DNA of 64,000 nt from NCBI GenBank assembly GCA_004026145.2, contig CP034986.1, positions 9,523,197-9,587,196 of the forward strand, given 5' to 3'. Of this stretch, positions 1-13,800 are shown in pieces (position 1 is the stretch's first letter; each line of letters begins with the position of its first letter). The notes beneath the pieces are model-generated. The model did not search any database. It was not told the origin of the DNA and saw nothing but the letters and a program-made list of their open reading frames with translations. The DNA comes from Takifugu bimaculatus (Eukaryota > Chordata > Actinopteri > Tetraodontiformes > Tetraodontidae). A program made the translations under genes and the position numbers.

Positions 1-1758
1 AATGAAAAGAATGCTCCCGCAGTAAACAACCGTCTAGTTTCGCCACACATGCCGGAGAATCGGATCCTATAATTACCGTTTCTATGGAGAAAGTATTTGA
101 CTTTGGGTTGACGCGTGCAATTCAGGCGACTGTGACCGGCGGCAATGCAGCATGCTATTGTGGTGCGTGGCCGTAACCGCGGCAACCGCAGGAGGGTATG
201 AGAGATGATTCAGGGTGGGTTTTTGTTCCAATCAAAACAATCCTGACTCCGGGGGGGAAGGGGGGGAGGCAGAACACACACGTGCAGGACCAACGCCCAG
301 CCATCGGCGGCCATTTTGAAAGTTGGGACTGTCCCTGCTGCTGTCCCCCCCCCCCTTTGCCAGTCGCATGGGGTCACATTCTTGAGAGCGGGTGATTCAA
401 AGCGAGGGGACCGTTAGTGGCCCGCACATGGGAGCAGGTCTGCAAATGTCGACTCCGCTGATTCATACTTGACATCAGTATTGAATTGTCTCAACCGTCC
501 GTCACGCTCAAAGCAGCATGTAACCGGCACCGGTCACACCGGTGAGATCACACGATCCCGGTCCGCGTCAGAACAAGATTGATTCGCGCAAATGAAGGAG
601 CGGCGCCGACACGTGGCTGCGGGCGACGTCAACAATTAAAAGGAAAGAATGAGTTTCCCGTTAAGGCATAAATGAGATTTTCTCCCCAACCGAAATGAGG
701 TGAGCCGGAAAGTGGACGCCTCTGATTTTTATCCTTCATATTTCATTTGAGCCGAGAGGGCTGATGGCCGTGATCTTCTGCTTATCGAGAAATAAAATTG
801 CAAATTAGCCCCGACACGTTAGGCTATTTCCTTGTTTTGATTAGAGTTTCTAATGAGGTTTAAGGAGTCCCCAGGAAAAGCTCTGCTGGAGATTCAGTCT
901 CTGAGCTCCGCCCACAGAAACAGCGAGGTGATATTCAGAGACCGTCCGTCTGTCCTGATGCTAAAACATTTGGCTTTTTTGACTGGAAACAACACTAGTT
1001 GCCTTCAGTGTGTCTCTTGGTGCATCTACAGGGAGAGCATTTCATTTTCGATGGACTTGAAAATAAGACATCAGTGTTTCGGTGCTAGCTGCACAAGAAA
1101 CTAAAGGCTAGCTCACACGCGCACACGGACAGACGGCCAGGACGGATCCTTATTTCTTTTTCCCGTAGTCGATGCGAGAAGAGCCAGAACTCTCCGACGA
1201 GAACATTATGTCCACTTCTCAAAAGGAAAATGGTCCCGAGCAAAAACAAAGACGACTGTGTACGAAATCAGCAAAGTCAAACATCCGTGAAATTTGATGT
1301 CGGGCAGCCGCATGCAAACGTAACCTGAACGCGTGAGAGATGTCCCTGCTGCCGGTGGAGTATTGGCACTGCGCTTAATGGATGTGTAGTAAATGACCCT
1401 CATCCTCCAGTGTTTGTCAGATTTAACGCTGTTCCTCTCTGTTCAGAGTAATGCCGCGGTGCCGCCCCGGCGACAGGCCGCCGTGATTTGTTGCCCATCG
1501 GAGACATGCCGTCCTGACACTTCAATAATGGACCTGTATGTTTTACTCAACAAATGGCACAATGAATGCCACGGTGGATGAAAGTGACTTTATTTTAATC
1601 CAGAGCAACTGGGCCAAGAAGGTCGAGCACTGACCGGAGACGGTTCCCTGCTGATGATGGTTTAATGACGGTCTCCTACACCTAAAGCGCCAACTGGGCC
1701 GAGTGGTTGACAGAGGAAGGAGAAACATGTAAATATATCATCCCAGAGATGAGTCAAC
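1..1758. other. Intergenic, no gene recognised
   Basis: Short open frames only, none resembling a known protein. Small homopolymer tracts occur near 250-270 and 340-360. An A/T-rich stretch at about 720-860 has ordinary composition for non-coding fish DNA. Confidence 0.6.
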
Positions 1759-1982
1759 ATGTCTGTTCGGTTTTGTGCCGTGATCTGGTTCTGTTGCGCT
1801 TTGATCTGGTTCTTTTGTGCTTTGATCTGGTTCTGCTGTGCTTTGATCTGGTTCTGTTGCGCTTTGATCTGGTTCTGCTATGATTTGATCTGGTTCTGCT
1901 GTGCTTTGATCTGGATCTGTTGCGCTTTCATCGGGTTCTTTTGTTCTTTGGTCTGGTTCTGTTCTGCTTTGATCTGGCTGAA
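1759..1982. repeat. 21-bp minisatellite
   Basis: Nine full copies of a 21-bp unit of the form TTGATCTGGTTCTGTTGCGCT run from 1780 to 1968, with a diverged copy before and a partial copy after. Because 21 is a multiple of 3, the plus strand stays open and would read as a hydrophobic heptad (A-L-I-W-F-C-C). I regard this as a repeat rather than a gene. Confidence 0.92.
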
Positions 1983-4900
1983 TCTCACCCTCGTGGGGGC
2001 CTTAACCACTGAAATGAAGCGCAAACGTTGCTGACGTCTGCAGCCCCCCAGGCAGGACACACGGCTTCCATCTGTACCTGCAACTCAACTTATTATTGAT
2101 GCGCAGCCATTGTTGACATCTTTTACTGTCAGAATTTAACGTGTGTTTCTGGTGATTTGCGTCGCTTCCAGCTGGTGTCGGTCCCCGAATCCCGAGAAAG
2201 TTGTCAAGTGAAAACAAAAACCATCTGTGCTCATCACGCCGAGCTGAAACGGCACAATTTCCTCACCCTTCAATACCTTCAAAAAGCTGAACCATGTTCT
2301 GTGCCGTCAGCTCAAATAGAACCAGCAATACTCCCCCCCCCCACACACACACACTTTCATACACAAAATAAACAGAAATTAGGTTTTTACAACGCCGGCG
2401 AAGCTCCGACTCCCGCTGGCCGTCAATTTGTATAGCAGCTCGAGCAGGCGCGGGTCTACTTTGTGTACAGACATTGTTGGAGCAAACATATTGGCCGTCT
2501 GGTTGTATCGGCTCCGCAGCCAGATGCTCCGCGAGCACCCGGAACATTGTGCTTATGTTCCCCCTGTGGAGGCAAGATAGCGAGAGAAGGAAGAATTAAA
2601 AGGCAGCGCAAGAAAGAGTAAGACAGAGGAGAGGGAGTGAATTAAAGGAGGTCGAGGAGCAACATACGACTGCAGCCGAGGAATAAAGGAGGGATCAGCC
2701 GAGAGAACAAAAGTGGCTTTTCCAAGGTGGGCGAAGAGAGGAATGATGAAAACTGGGGGCCCATCGCGCTTCAGCAGCTCTTTAAAAGCTGCGTCCTGCC
2801 ACTTTGCTGGGTTGGGGACAGAGTTCCCAAAACCATCATCTGGCTCCAGAGAGGTTCCGTTGTCTTCCTCGAGCTCGGCGTCGGTGGTTTTCCGACATTT
2901 TTTCCTCTTCTATTTCCCACAGGCGTATTCATTCCACACGGCCACCGTCGGACGGACGCGCCTGCGCTCGGACACAAAGGCCGCCTGCCGCCAACAGGAG
3001 GCTCTTGATAAATGCCGGGCGCCCGGCTCATAATGGGATGTTTTCCGTAGCGTGCTGCTGGAAACGGATGCATCTGGAGGGAGATGGGGGCCATTAAGGT
3101 TCCCCTCCTGCTTCAAGACATAAAAGTCCCATTTGAGGTGTCGCAGAGCTCACAGGCTAACGTTCATTAGGGGACAGACATGGTGCACCTGCATCTCCCT
3201 GGTATCCTTATTATTTAGGTCTTTGATCCTCGTTGACATGTTCTAATCTTCTGGTTCGTGGTGGGTAATTTAGGCCGTTAACCATGTTCGCGTGCTCAAG
3301 GCGACGTCGCCGCAATCTCCGACTTCTGCCCGTCGGTCGTTGGTGTTCGTGAAATGCTGGTGGAGAGAACATCAAAGAGGCTAACAGAATCAAAGAGACT
3401 TGCAGCTCTTAATATAGAGCTCTGCACTATATCGAGAACACTGGAGGAACCACAAAGTCAAGTGATTTCACGTTTTTGGGGGAAAAAAAACACTTTAATT
3501 TGACCTTTGAATCGCTGAATTTCTGGTTTGTGTGATCAGTTCCGCTTGATTTAGCGCATAAAGTCAAACAGAGCCCACAGTTGTGCACTTTAGCATCTCT
3601 AAACCCCTTCAGATGGTCTTTATTTTTAGCCACATCATAATTTATAATGTGATCTTATTACGTTTAGATTTCACTTGCCGTCCTTTGTTTGGAAGCTGTT
3701 TGAAGGCAGCAAATATTCTTTTTATTCCTTTGAGTCTTTTTTTTTCTTCATGTGTTTAAAAAATCACGTAAAAAAAAACCCTTGGAAATAAAATGTTTTT
3801 TCCAAAATAACGGACTGTAACTATGAGGTATTGGAATTCAGTCGGGTTGTGGTGAGTCAGTCCTGTGGCCGGGGATGCCCGTGGTCACGGGCCGCAGACG
3901 ACACGAGCGCAACATGAGTCGCGCAGAAAAGAGAAAAATCCAGAAATCCGCCCAACGACCTTCCGACATCGGGCCGCAGCGGCGGTTTCTGTCCTCCGCC
4001 TGGACTCGCTTTGGGGTTTTTCCTATTCCCCGAGGTCCAAATTCCAAAATCATGCTAATGCTAATGTGTGCAAAACAGCCCGGGGGTCCTTCTCTCAGCG
4101 GTATGGATCATAGGTCCAGTATATCCCAGTAAAGGTCTCCAGACTGGCAGACATGTTCTGATTCCGGGCCTGAAGACTAGCGCTGATTATTCTTCCTCTG
4201 CGCCATCGCTCTGGATTAGCTGATCCGTGTGATTGATTGGATCCATTGTGTGTTTCACACAGCAGGTGACATCACGGTTAGCCGTCATTAGCTTGTGTAG
4301 CGCTACAACGGCTCTGACGGCGAGGGTCGACGTGACCTGTCGGGATAATTTATGGCCTCTGGGTTTCGGGTCCTGGGTCCTTTGTCACAGGAGATCTTTC
4401 TTCATTAGCGTAGCTCCATTTAAATTTACGGATTTCGCCATTTGACTTTGACTGAAGCTCATTAGGTGCAAATTAATCGATATTAATCAGGCGTTCAGGC
4501 TGGTTCTTCTGTACCTTTTCTTTTATTTAAGATCGTGTAGTTGGCTAGTTTAGCGACGACACCCTTGTAGCAGTCGTGGAGATAACTCGTACTTTGGATT
4601 TTGCGCCACTTTTCCCAAAGAGATCATCAAACGGTGCAGAGGAGGCTGAACCTGATCCGGATCCGACCTCCCCAGGACAGGCCGCAAACTGGCAGCGGCA
4701 TGAGCCTGGCGTGACGTGCCAGGGAAGGCGGGAAAGCTGGTGCTAAAGCCACCGGCAGCGCCGCCGGTCAGCTCGGCGCCAGCAAAGACGCTGGCAGCCT
4801 GGTCCAAGTGTCTTTTCTGGACAGCAGGTACGCGACTGGCTGGCCGTGACCAGCACGCCACTTCTTCATTGATGCAATGCAGCATAAACTGGAGCGCCGC

Positions 4901-5361
4901 GCCAGGACTGGCGTTGGCGTTAGCTTGGCCTCATCAGCCAGAGGCAGAACCGGGATGAAAGCAGATAATTTCTCGACATCCCACCTGTTTGGGATTTAGC
5001 TCTGCGCCGCGTGCGCGTAGCCGCGGCGTGCTTATGTCTGCCCGCAATCCAACGCCACCAAAAGCACCTGCCATCGGTAAAGAGCGGCGCGCGCGGCTAT
5101 CCTCAAAGGTGACGCGCTGAAGGTTTTTTTTTTCTCTCTGTGACGGTTGTATTCCGCACAAGGTGTGTTTACCAGACCGCAGGATAATTCAAATGGATTG
5201 TGCGCTGCGTGGCGGAGCTCAAGTGAGCAGGACTTCATTTTGTGAGTCATTTCACCGCATCACTCACCATTATTTTCGACATCGTCTGCATGTGTACTCG
5301 TGTGACAGGTTCCTTTCAGACGTCTCGCTGTGACATCAATACAGGCATTAATGCTGAGGCG
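1983..5361. other. Intergenic, no gene recognised
   Basis: No coding exon recognised on either strand. A short CA tract lies at 2338-2352 and A/T-rich sequence at about 3600-3800. Repeated ATGCTAATGCTAATG words occur at about 4053. Confidence 0.55.
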
Positions 5362-5484
5362 CCTCCCCCTCTCCCCCTCACTCTGTCTCCCTCTCCCCCC
5401 TCTCTCTCTATCTCAGTCTATCTCTATCACCATCTCCCTCCACCCCCATCTGCCACTTTTGGGCCTTCTCTCCTCTCTTTATCC
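5362..5484. repeat. Pyrimidine-rich (CT) low-complexity tract
   Basis: Almost uninterrupted C/T sequence with CTCTCTC and CTCCCC words on the plus strand; low complexity, no coding meaning. Confidence 0.85.
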
Positions 5485-8400
5485 TGAGCTACTTTTTGCG
5501 CCGAGGGTCACATGATTTACTTTGCGGGTCGTCCAATATCAGCGCCCACTCGGCCCAGCGTGAAGGTCAGGCCAACGAGAGCCATCCTCGAGGCCGAGCG
5601 TTTCAGGAAGTGATGTCAGACCACTGCGCCCAGCCTGAATTATTCATCAACGTCCGCAGACGGTTTGAAGACATTTGGGGAGCTGGAAGCGGAGCCGCGC
5701 CTGGTGTCCGCGCGCAGGTTCTGCCGGACTCGCCGGGTTAATGCGACAGATGGGCGCCACAGATTGCTCACATTAGCCCGCTCTTGATCTGGGACCGTGG
5801 TTTCTCCATCAGACCAGTCGTGGGTCTGAGCTGTGCAGCTCGGGACCGGGAAATTAGCATGTAGCATTTTGTTTGTTTCGGTTGGAAAGCAACTGGAAAT
5901 GAGTCTTTGGAGGCGATCGACAGCAACATCTGGTTATACCCGTGTAGAAGCAGGTGGGTGCTACCAGAACACCGGGTTCCCTGCTGCTCCCGCTGAACCG
6001 AGGCCGCTCCGCGCCGCCCGTCTGGGGGCGCTGCTCTGGCAGCGGGAAACATGATGGAAAGCAGAGCGGCGCGAGATTCCCGTCCCTTTACGGAACGGCG
6101 GGAGACGAATGGCTTCATTTTCTCTCGCCCTGGGTCAAAGCGGCGCCTCGGCCGCTCGTTGGCCGCTCTGGCCGCGGATGTCGGGGGAGCAGGAAGAAAG
6201 CTGCCTGGTCACATGCCAGGGATGGAAAGTGATTGCTTTTTGTACGTCAACAGAAAGACGCACGAGCAAAGCTGGCAACAATAAAGGCTCGCAGGCAAAT
6301 TGGATTTGAGTAATGACTCACCCTGTTAGAGCAGACAGAGACGTGGAATGAGCACTCGGGATATTACCCACCGTGGCCAGCTAGCACAGGACAGAGTCGT
6401 CAAAACAAAAGCTGCCTTGTTTAGTTTGGTAATGCGCGCCGTTAGCTTGCGGGTGAAATATCTTATTTTTTCGGGAGGGGGGCTGCTGCGTGTCTCACGC
6501 TGCAGTGATTAATTAGTCTCTGGTGCCTCGGCTGCTGCTACGCCGATGCTAGCTCAACCAGCGCTCCAAACGAACAGGCTTTTGTCGTTCAGGTTTTCAA
6601 CAAATACACGACGCGCCCCCAACAAATAGCCTGTTTTTTTCTTTCATGTTAAAAGCTCTATTGAATAAATTATACTCGCAGACGAGGGAGAATCCTGCGC
6701 CCGCAGCCAGTCGCTGGGAGAAAAAGCCAAACGGGAGAAACAGAATTTAGGATGAGAGCCCCATTTATTGCCATGGTGTAACATCAGAGGAGAGCTCAAA
6801 ACATTGGGAAGCCCGAGCCTTGAAGCTAAAGCTATTAAAGGGTGCACAAAGGTCCAGTTCGTTGGGTTCAACTCCCTGTAATCTATACTCTCACCACTAG
6901 ATGTCCAGATGGTTAGCTCGGGCTACTCCTTTGGCCTCGAATGCTATGCTAACCAAGTTAATACGTCCACCGGCTTGTTTACCGTAGCATGATGAAAAAT
7001 CCACCTAGAAATGCAAGAAGGTCTGGGAACGATGGGGAACGGGGTCCAAGTTTAGGGACTGCAGTTACGGCCTCCAACCAGACGGTGGTGCTGCTTGTCG
7101 CCTGAACGTACGTGCAGTTGCCATGACGACATCCCTTCTTGATGCCACAACTTATTACATTTTTTATTTTTTTTCTTAGTCAGTTGGATCCACACAAGAA
7201 AATGGCTCCTTTTTATCTTTTGGTACATTTGAGGCCAGACTCAAAACTCACGTTTTTCAGATTTGGCTTTGTTTTGTGCAACTGTTAAAAACAAAAAAAA
7301 CAAAAAAATGAATTCATGTTTTTGCCTGGAAAAAAATGATTATCTGTCAACTGTTTTACATAAAGAATAAATATAAGAATAGTTTCGTTTGCTTCGGAAT
7401 CATGGCGGCGCCACATGCTAGCGCCTGTGGAGGGGGACCCCTGTCAGTATTTACACCCCAAAACTGAACGAATTTCAGATTCAGGTGCCTTGAAGCATTT
7501 GGACATTTCTGTAAATAATTTATTCCGGTAAATCGCAGATGGGAAGGCAGATGGAAATCTAAAAATCAATGTGGAAAAAACCGACAACAAGATGGAGGAT
7601 TCCCGGGTCCATCAAAGGCTCTGGTGTAAATCTCCCGCATCAGTCCGTCATCCCTAATCTCCAAAGTAGGTGTTTAAATAGCATCTGGGCTAAATCAGTC
7701 CCGCCTCAGCCTTCGCCCGGCGGAGATCACCGCCGATCGACTTCAGTTAGCAGCGAAGGTGCGGCTGCAGATTCGCCCTATTTGCTTATCTGGCCGTGAT
7801 TGGCTGCATAGTGTCAATTCTGAGGGACGTAAACAGAAATATTAACTGCGGGAGGAGAAGTGAAGCACCCTCCTCCCCCTCCTCCTCCTCTTTCCTGCCG
7901 GATTTCTGCCTGTTCAAAGCGGAATATCAGCTATTTTCCTGGCTGGGCCGCGGCGAAGGCTTCTGTCGGCCTTATATGCGTGTCGCCCAGATAAGGGCTT
8001 ATTGGCAGAGAGAGGCGGAGGTTTTTTAATCATCAATACGGGCAGCTCTGCTCATCAAAGTGCCGCTGTCTGCGTTTCTGTCTAATCTGCTCTTCCCAAA
8101 CTCACCCTCACATCCTCTGTCTTACAAACACGATTTTCCTCCTCCGTCTCCGCGGCTCTCTCCTCCTTTTGCCTCAGTGTTTGTGTCACGCCGGCCGCTC
8201 GCTCGCTCGCTCCGACGGCTTCCCCTGCACAGATGGTAGCTTCCCAGAAATGACTGATGTAATCTATTAGGATTCATTCAGCCCGCCCTGTGAAATTGTT
8301 TATGAGGCTGGCATTAAATCCGAGCACGCACGGGAAGCAATTGGCTCCGTACGTAACAGACAATGAAAGCGGGAGGGGGGGCTAATAATTGTGGGGACAT

Positions 8401-10733
8401 TTTCTCTTTGCTTTGCCGCATCAGACGGCCGAGTGTTTGTTTGCAGCAGTGGAAACACAGAAAATCCACTTTAAGCTGGTTTTATATTCCTGTTTTCACT
8501 CCGATTTTTGCATGTTTGCTCAGCGCAATCCTCCAAATTCACCCCGTTTGAACTCAAAGTTCCCATCTTTGATTTCTGGGGCCCTTGTGGCCCCTCCCCC
8601 ACCCTCATTAATATGAGCCTGGCTCTCTTCTGATTGGCTCATCGTTTTGCGAGTGGCGGTCATCTGATTGTTGTCTGTTTCCTTCGTTATTTAGGCTGAA
8701 ATACATCTTAATAAAATACTTTTATTCATGTTTTTGTGTGTAAAAACAAAAACTTGTACCGTGTTGAAACCGTTGGAGTTGCTAAAGAAGGAATTTCAGT
8801 CGAAGATGTGTTATTTTTTTATTGCCGAGTCATCATGTGCGCCCAGTGGAGGCGGGTGGTACTGCACCGACCCGTGAGCCTGCTCCTGACTCGGTTTGTA
8901 GTCCGTCCACATCAGCTTTTATCGCCTTTGAAACACTTTTCTTTTGCATTTGAAGGGGAACTTAAATCGGCCGCGGTGATCGTGGCAGGGCAGAGGCCGC
9001 AGCATCAAATGCGACGGGCGCGCACGTGTCAGGTTATTGGACGAATAAACGATGCATCATTTCAGACCCAGAGTCTCCACCGATGAACTGGAGGCTTCCG
9101 GCTGAATTGAATTTCATTTATCTTCTTTGTCACCTTCATGCGTGTGTGTTGTGACCCCAGAGGGCCTCGTCCTCACGCACGTCTCCATACTGGCGCACTT
9201 GCTCGTGCACGGCACCGTTCTCCGCACGCCTTAGTCGCGTTTGGACATTTTGGCTTATGGGCTCCTCCAGTGGTTGATTGATATCATGGGGGAAGGTCAT
9301 TATAAGCCTAATTATTTCACAAATTAGAAATAAATATTTTAATTAATTGAGCTCCGCAGGCAGGTCGGATCCTGCCGCGTTAGCAATCAGAGTTAGCGGA
9401 AGCAAACACGCCAGATTTATCAACGCTACTGGCAGGAGCGGAGCAGGAAGGAGATGACGCGGAGACGGTTTGAGCTGGTCGCTACGCTAACGCGGGCCAG
9501 CGCCGGCGTGCTCAGCGCTCCGTCTCCGTTCTGACGGGTCCTTGAGCTGAAATAAGACGTCCAGATCGGCGGCGTGGCTGCGGCGGCGTTAGATTGGGCG
9601 AGACGGGTAATTTGTGCAGCTGAGGACCATTAATGCCAGGAGATCTGGACAGCGTTCGGAGCAGCACACGCAGCCAACCAGACGTCTTGTTCCAGCAGGA
9701 CGGCGCAGGGCCGAATGTCCGGAGCAATGTTGGATATTTAGGGAGCGCCGGATGGAAGTTTTAGTGTTTCCCAACCGGTTTGACTCGGTTGAAGAATCGA
9801 TCCGTTTGTCTTCGGTCACGCGTGCGTCCCTTAGCTTCAGCGTTCCAAAGCGTTGATCCCATCTGATCCGACGTAAACTTGGCAGTTAGCATTGATTTGA
9901 GGAGAGGAACGTGAGGATGTTGCCTTCGGGAAAACCCTCGTTAAAAAAAAACCCAGACGGAGTTGAGAGAGTTGCAGTTGTGCGATCACGGTGGTTGTCT
10001 GCGTTTCACTCCTGATGGGGGCCTGTCGACTTAGCCCAGCATCCGTGGGAGGTTCAGAGAAATATTTGGCAAAGGAGGGATTATGGAGAAACAGGAAGCT
10101 GCGAGATAAAGACATTAGTGGGAAACTGGTGGGCTTCGTTGAGCTGCTGCCTTCAGACTCCTGAGCATGGCTCCGCGCTCACGGTATTCCCATCATTCCC
10201 ACCTTTGTGCACCAAATGTGTCATTCACAACTTTTTACCCTAAACTGGAGCACCCCCCCACCCCCCTTCCCCCACAGCTGGAATGGTTTCCGGGACCGTC
10301 CACGTGGCTGTAGGGCATGAATTCTATTTTCTTTTCCTCTGACGACCTTGTTGACCCCGGCTGGTGTCCCCAGGTCGGACTGGATTAGATGGAATAACTG
10401 GAAACACACGGCGGCTGCGGGGGGGAGGAGCCACGCCAGAGTGTCTCGCTGTTCGCTGCCGGCTGCTCTTAAACGCCGCGCTCAAGCTCGCCTCTGCTGG
10501 GGGGCATCCATCTTGATTTTTAACCGTTATTTTCTTGTATCCGGCGTGTCTCCTGGCTGTTCTGACCTTTAGCACCAGTTTTAAATCCACTGTAGTTGTC
10601 AGAAATTGTTTGGTTGCGTTGCTTCTGGGGGTAAACTTATTAATATCTACGACGGCGGTGATGGTACATGAACTCCTGCTCACCTTCGTGCCTGTCACTA
10701 AAAACTTATTCATTGGCAGCAGGGCGGATGAAG
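5485..10733. other. Intergenic, no gene recognised; possible regulatory blocks
   Basis: No recognisable exon. Two stretches (about 7680-8060 and 8250-8700) are free of simple repeats and rich in potential factor sites (AGATAAGG, TTAATATG, ATTGGCT), and could be conserved non-coding elements; this is judged by eye only. Confidence 0.5.
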
Positions 10734-10764
<31 letters not shown>

Positions 10765-10821
10765 GCAGACACACACGCACACACACACACGCACACACAC
10801 ACACACACATACACACACACT
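10734..10821. repeat. CT/CA microsatellite
   Basis: A short CT run passes into an interrupted CA repeat with GCAC and ATAC interruptions. Overlapping open frames here are read-through of the repeat. Confidence 0.95.
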
Positions 10822-13800
10822 CATCTGTGGCTCCTGTGGATCTGCTGGAATTGGTAATGACACGATCCATCTCTCGCCCATTTCCAATTCAGCTGTGGGA
10901 AATGAGATAGGATGGTAATGGAATCTCATTGATCTGAGTTTGCTCTCATGTTTATGGTCTATAAGTGTGGAAGTCATTTCTAATGCTTTTTATTTCCCCC
11001 ACATTGGCTCTTTTTATGTCCTGCGTGCCACCACGTCTGCGCTACACCTGCTTTTCCACCGATCTGCTGATTTAAGGAGTTAATACACGACTGGTTTCTT
11101 GTGATTGTGTCCAAGGTGTCTCGTGGTGAAGCTAGCTACATTACGGTGGTTGCTAAGCTAACGCTGAAAGTTGCTGTCGGAGGGGAGGAGGAGATGTTAC
11201 CCTTGAGTCTCCTGCTAGCGAAAGCTAACGCTGCTTGATAAACAAAGGGGGAGACCTGTGAAGAGGAAGAAGTGTTTGTGTTTGCTAGGTTAGTCCCAGC
11301 TCCGCCCACATGCTTCACATTATTATTCACCGGGAAAATCCGGCAGCGCTTCGCTAATACCTGCGACTCTTTTACATCCTCGCCTGCTTCGTATGCCCGG
11401 CGAACACCGGCTGTGCAGGAACCCGGAACGGAGGCCGGCGCTGTTCTTTCCGCCGCATCACAAAATATGAAGCCAAGTGTGAAATTAACTGATAAAATAA
11501 CATGTCAAGATGGCTGTGCGGACACGAGGGACAGCAGAGAGGCGCGTCGGGCCACGTAGGATGAGAGATGTTAGCTTCCGAAGCAAAGAAAAGGGCGTCG
11601 CTGACCCTCCGTCAGGTCGTTTTCTCACCCCAACGTCTTGTGTTTACTCTGTAGGGCTTTTACCGCGTTCATGTGGTTAAAAAAAGAGCTGGCACGTTAG
11701 CATGAGCTAACCCTGTTATCTTATCTTCGGCTTGAAACAGCATAAATACAGATGTTGGAGTTGCGCGGGTTCTTCTGCGACTCCCCCGCTCGGATGATTA
11801 GTTTGGTCGCGTTTTGCCGGAAACCTCCGCAGAAGCGTCTGTTGGGCAGAGATCTGCAGACGCTTCCTTTTGACAGCTCAGCTGAGCATTCTGCACCGCG
11901 TCGTAATTTAAATCTGCCGGCTGTCATCGGCCGCCACTCCGGGCGCCGATCAGTACAATCTGGCGTCCTTCCGGGGTTCAAACCAATTTGTGTACAAGGA
12001 GATAAGTGTTGGAACAGGCAGCCAAACGCCGCCGCGCCACCCGGAGACTCCATGATGAACGCTCTCAACCTGCTTTTGACCCGGCAGAGCGTGTGGCCCC
12101 TCCTGGGTCAGGACAGCCTGGTCCCGCCCAGACCCCTACGAGGGGACCAGAACCGTCTGTACCGTCCATTTGTACCTAGGGCAGAGATAGAAGCGTGCGG
12201 CTACTTTATAGTCACGCTCGTCTGCCGAATCAGCAGAATGGATCTAAAGATAACGCCCCCCCCCCACGTCTGAGCTACGTTGCCTCAGACCGGCAGGGGG
12301 AGTTAGCTGTGAGCGCATCGATCCCGCCGTGCCGAGGAGCTAAAGGTTAATGCGTTGTCCATCGATCTAAATGAAGCCTTTTACTTAACTGTGCCGCGGA
12401 ACGCCTGCGGCGCTCGTTTGGCTCCTTTCAGCTCCGGCCGTCTTTTCCGGATCCTGCACGCGACCCCCAGGGGGGGAGCCACCGATCACCTTTGATCAAG
12501 CGGCGCAATCAGATGAGGTTCACCAGGAAACATCTCAGGCTGTGACGCGATGACGTAATGCTTTGGGAATACTGGGAAAAACACCAAATTTCCTGGTTTT
12601 TGAGCCACTAGAACGCCACCATTCCAGAGGCAGAAGTGGGGCGGAGCCAAATGGCCACTTTAAAGGAGGTTTTTGATGATCATTTCTTAAATAAAATCTC
12701 CAATGGTGGCAGGATGTTCAGTATTACAGCAGGAAAATCAAGTGTCGGATGTGGGATTCAGACGGGGATCTCCGCGGGCCGTTTCCTTATTATAGAAATG
12801 AATCGTTTCAATATCTGTGCAGTGATGTGTTGAGAAGGAACGGAATGTCATTAACGGGAAAAGAGGCTATTAAAACATTTTATTTCTCCAAAGACTCGGG
12901 ATTGAAACCCGCCGCCGAGCGGAACTACTTTTGTTTACCGACGTCATTGCGGAGTCACAGCCCGACAGCTGATAATTGAGATTATCATACTAAATACCTG
13001 CAGATCTGATTTGATGAACCAGAGTCCTGGATGAGAGAACAAAGTGAAACTGAATTAAGTTGCCCGACAGCAAAGTTGATGCTAACCCGGCTAATAAGTT
13101 TGGGAGTCGTGATGATTGACGTGGGATGCTGCCGAACTTAGCTGCGCCGTTTATACAGCTAAAAAAGTATTGCTTTAAGTTTGTGTCGCTAATGCTAAAT
13201 AGCCAAATACGAAGGTACTTTACCTCATGTTCAAGCCCCGCCCACATGAGTTAAACGAACACAAAAGTACGCGAACAAAAAAGACCACGTGATGACATTT
13301 TTGTCGGCGCGCCGCCTCAACACGAGCTGACGTCAGTCGGCTAGAATGGAGGAGTCTCCCGTTTCCCAACAATGTGCTGCGGTTTTGGAGGGAATAACAA
13401 CAGAGAGACTTCCAGGGCAGCTGTTGAGCTTTAGCATAAACACCGGATCGCGGCGTCTCCTCTGGTCCCGCTTTACCTTCCATCTGTGGCTTTATTGTTG
13501 TTTAACCGCGGTGGAAAAGTCCCGAATGAGACAAATCGGAACCGAAAAATGAAATGAAGTGGTCTCATATTCCCAGTAAATGCAACGCTTGGGTTAATAA
13601 GCTCACAATGCTAACGCTGATCTGGCAGGAAGTTGGGTTTGCTGTATTTCAGCAGTTGTGACGCTGATTGGAGCTGCTTTATCTCGTTATGTCGCAGCCA
13701 GACTCCACAAGACGCGCTGCCCTCACTGAACCACGAGGCTGAGCTAGCTAGTGGAGCAATGCGAGCCAGTGTGAATATGGCACCAACATGTGTGGTCCGA

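Noticed and set aside
10324..10977. 217-codon minus-strand open frame
   Set aside because: It runs through a CA microsatellite (Cys-Val repeats) and has no exon features.
11752..12273. 173-codon plus-strand open frame in the gene-free region
   Set aside because: Not recognised, no flanking splice signals that build a gene, and codon use looks random; listed only inside the intergenic entry.
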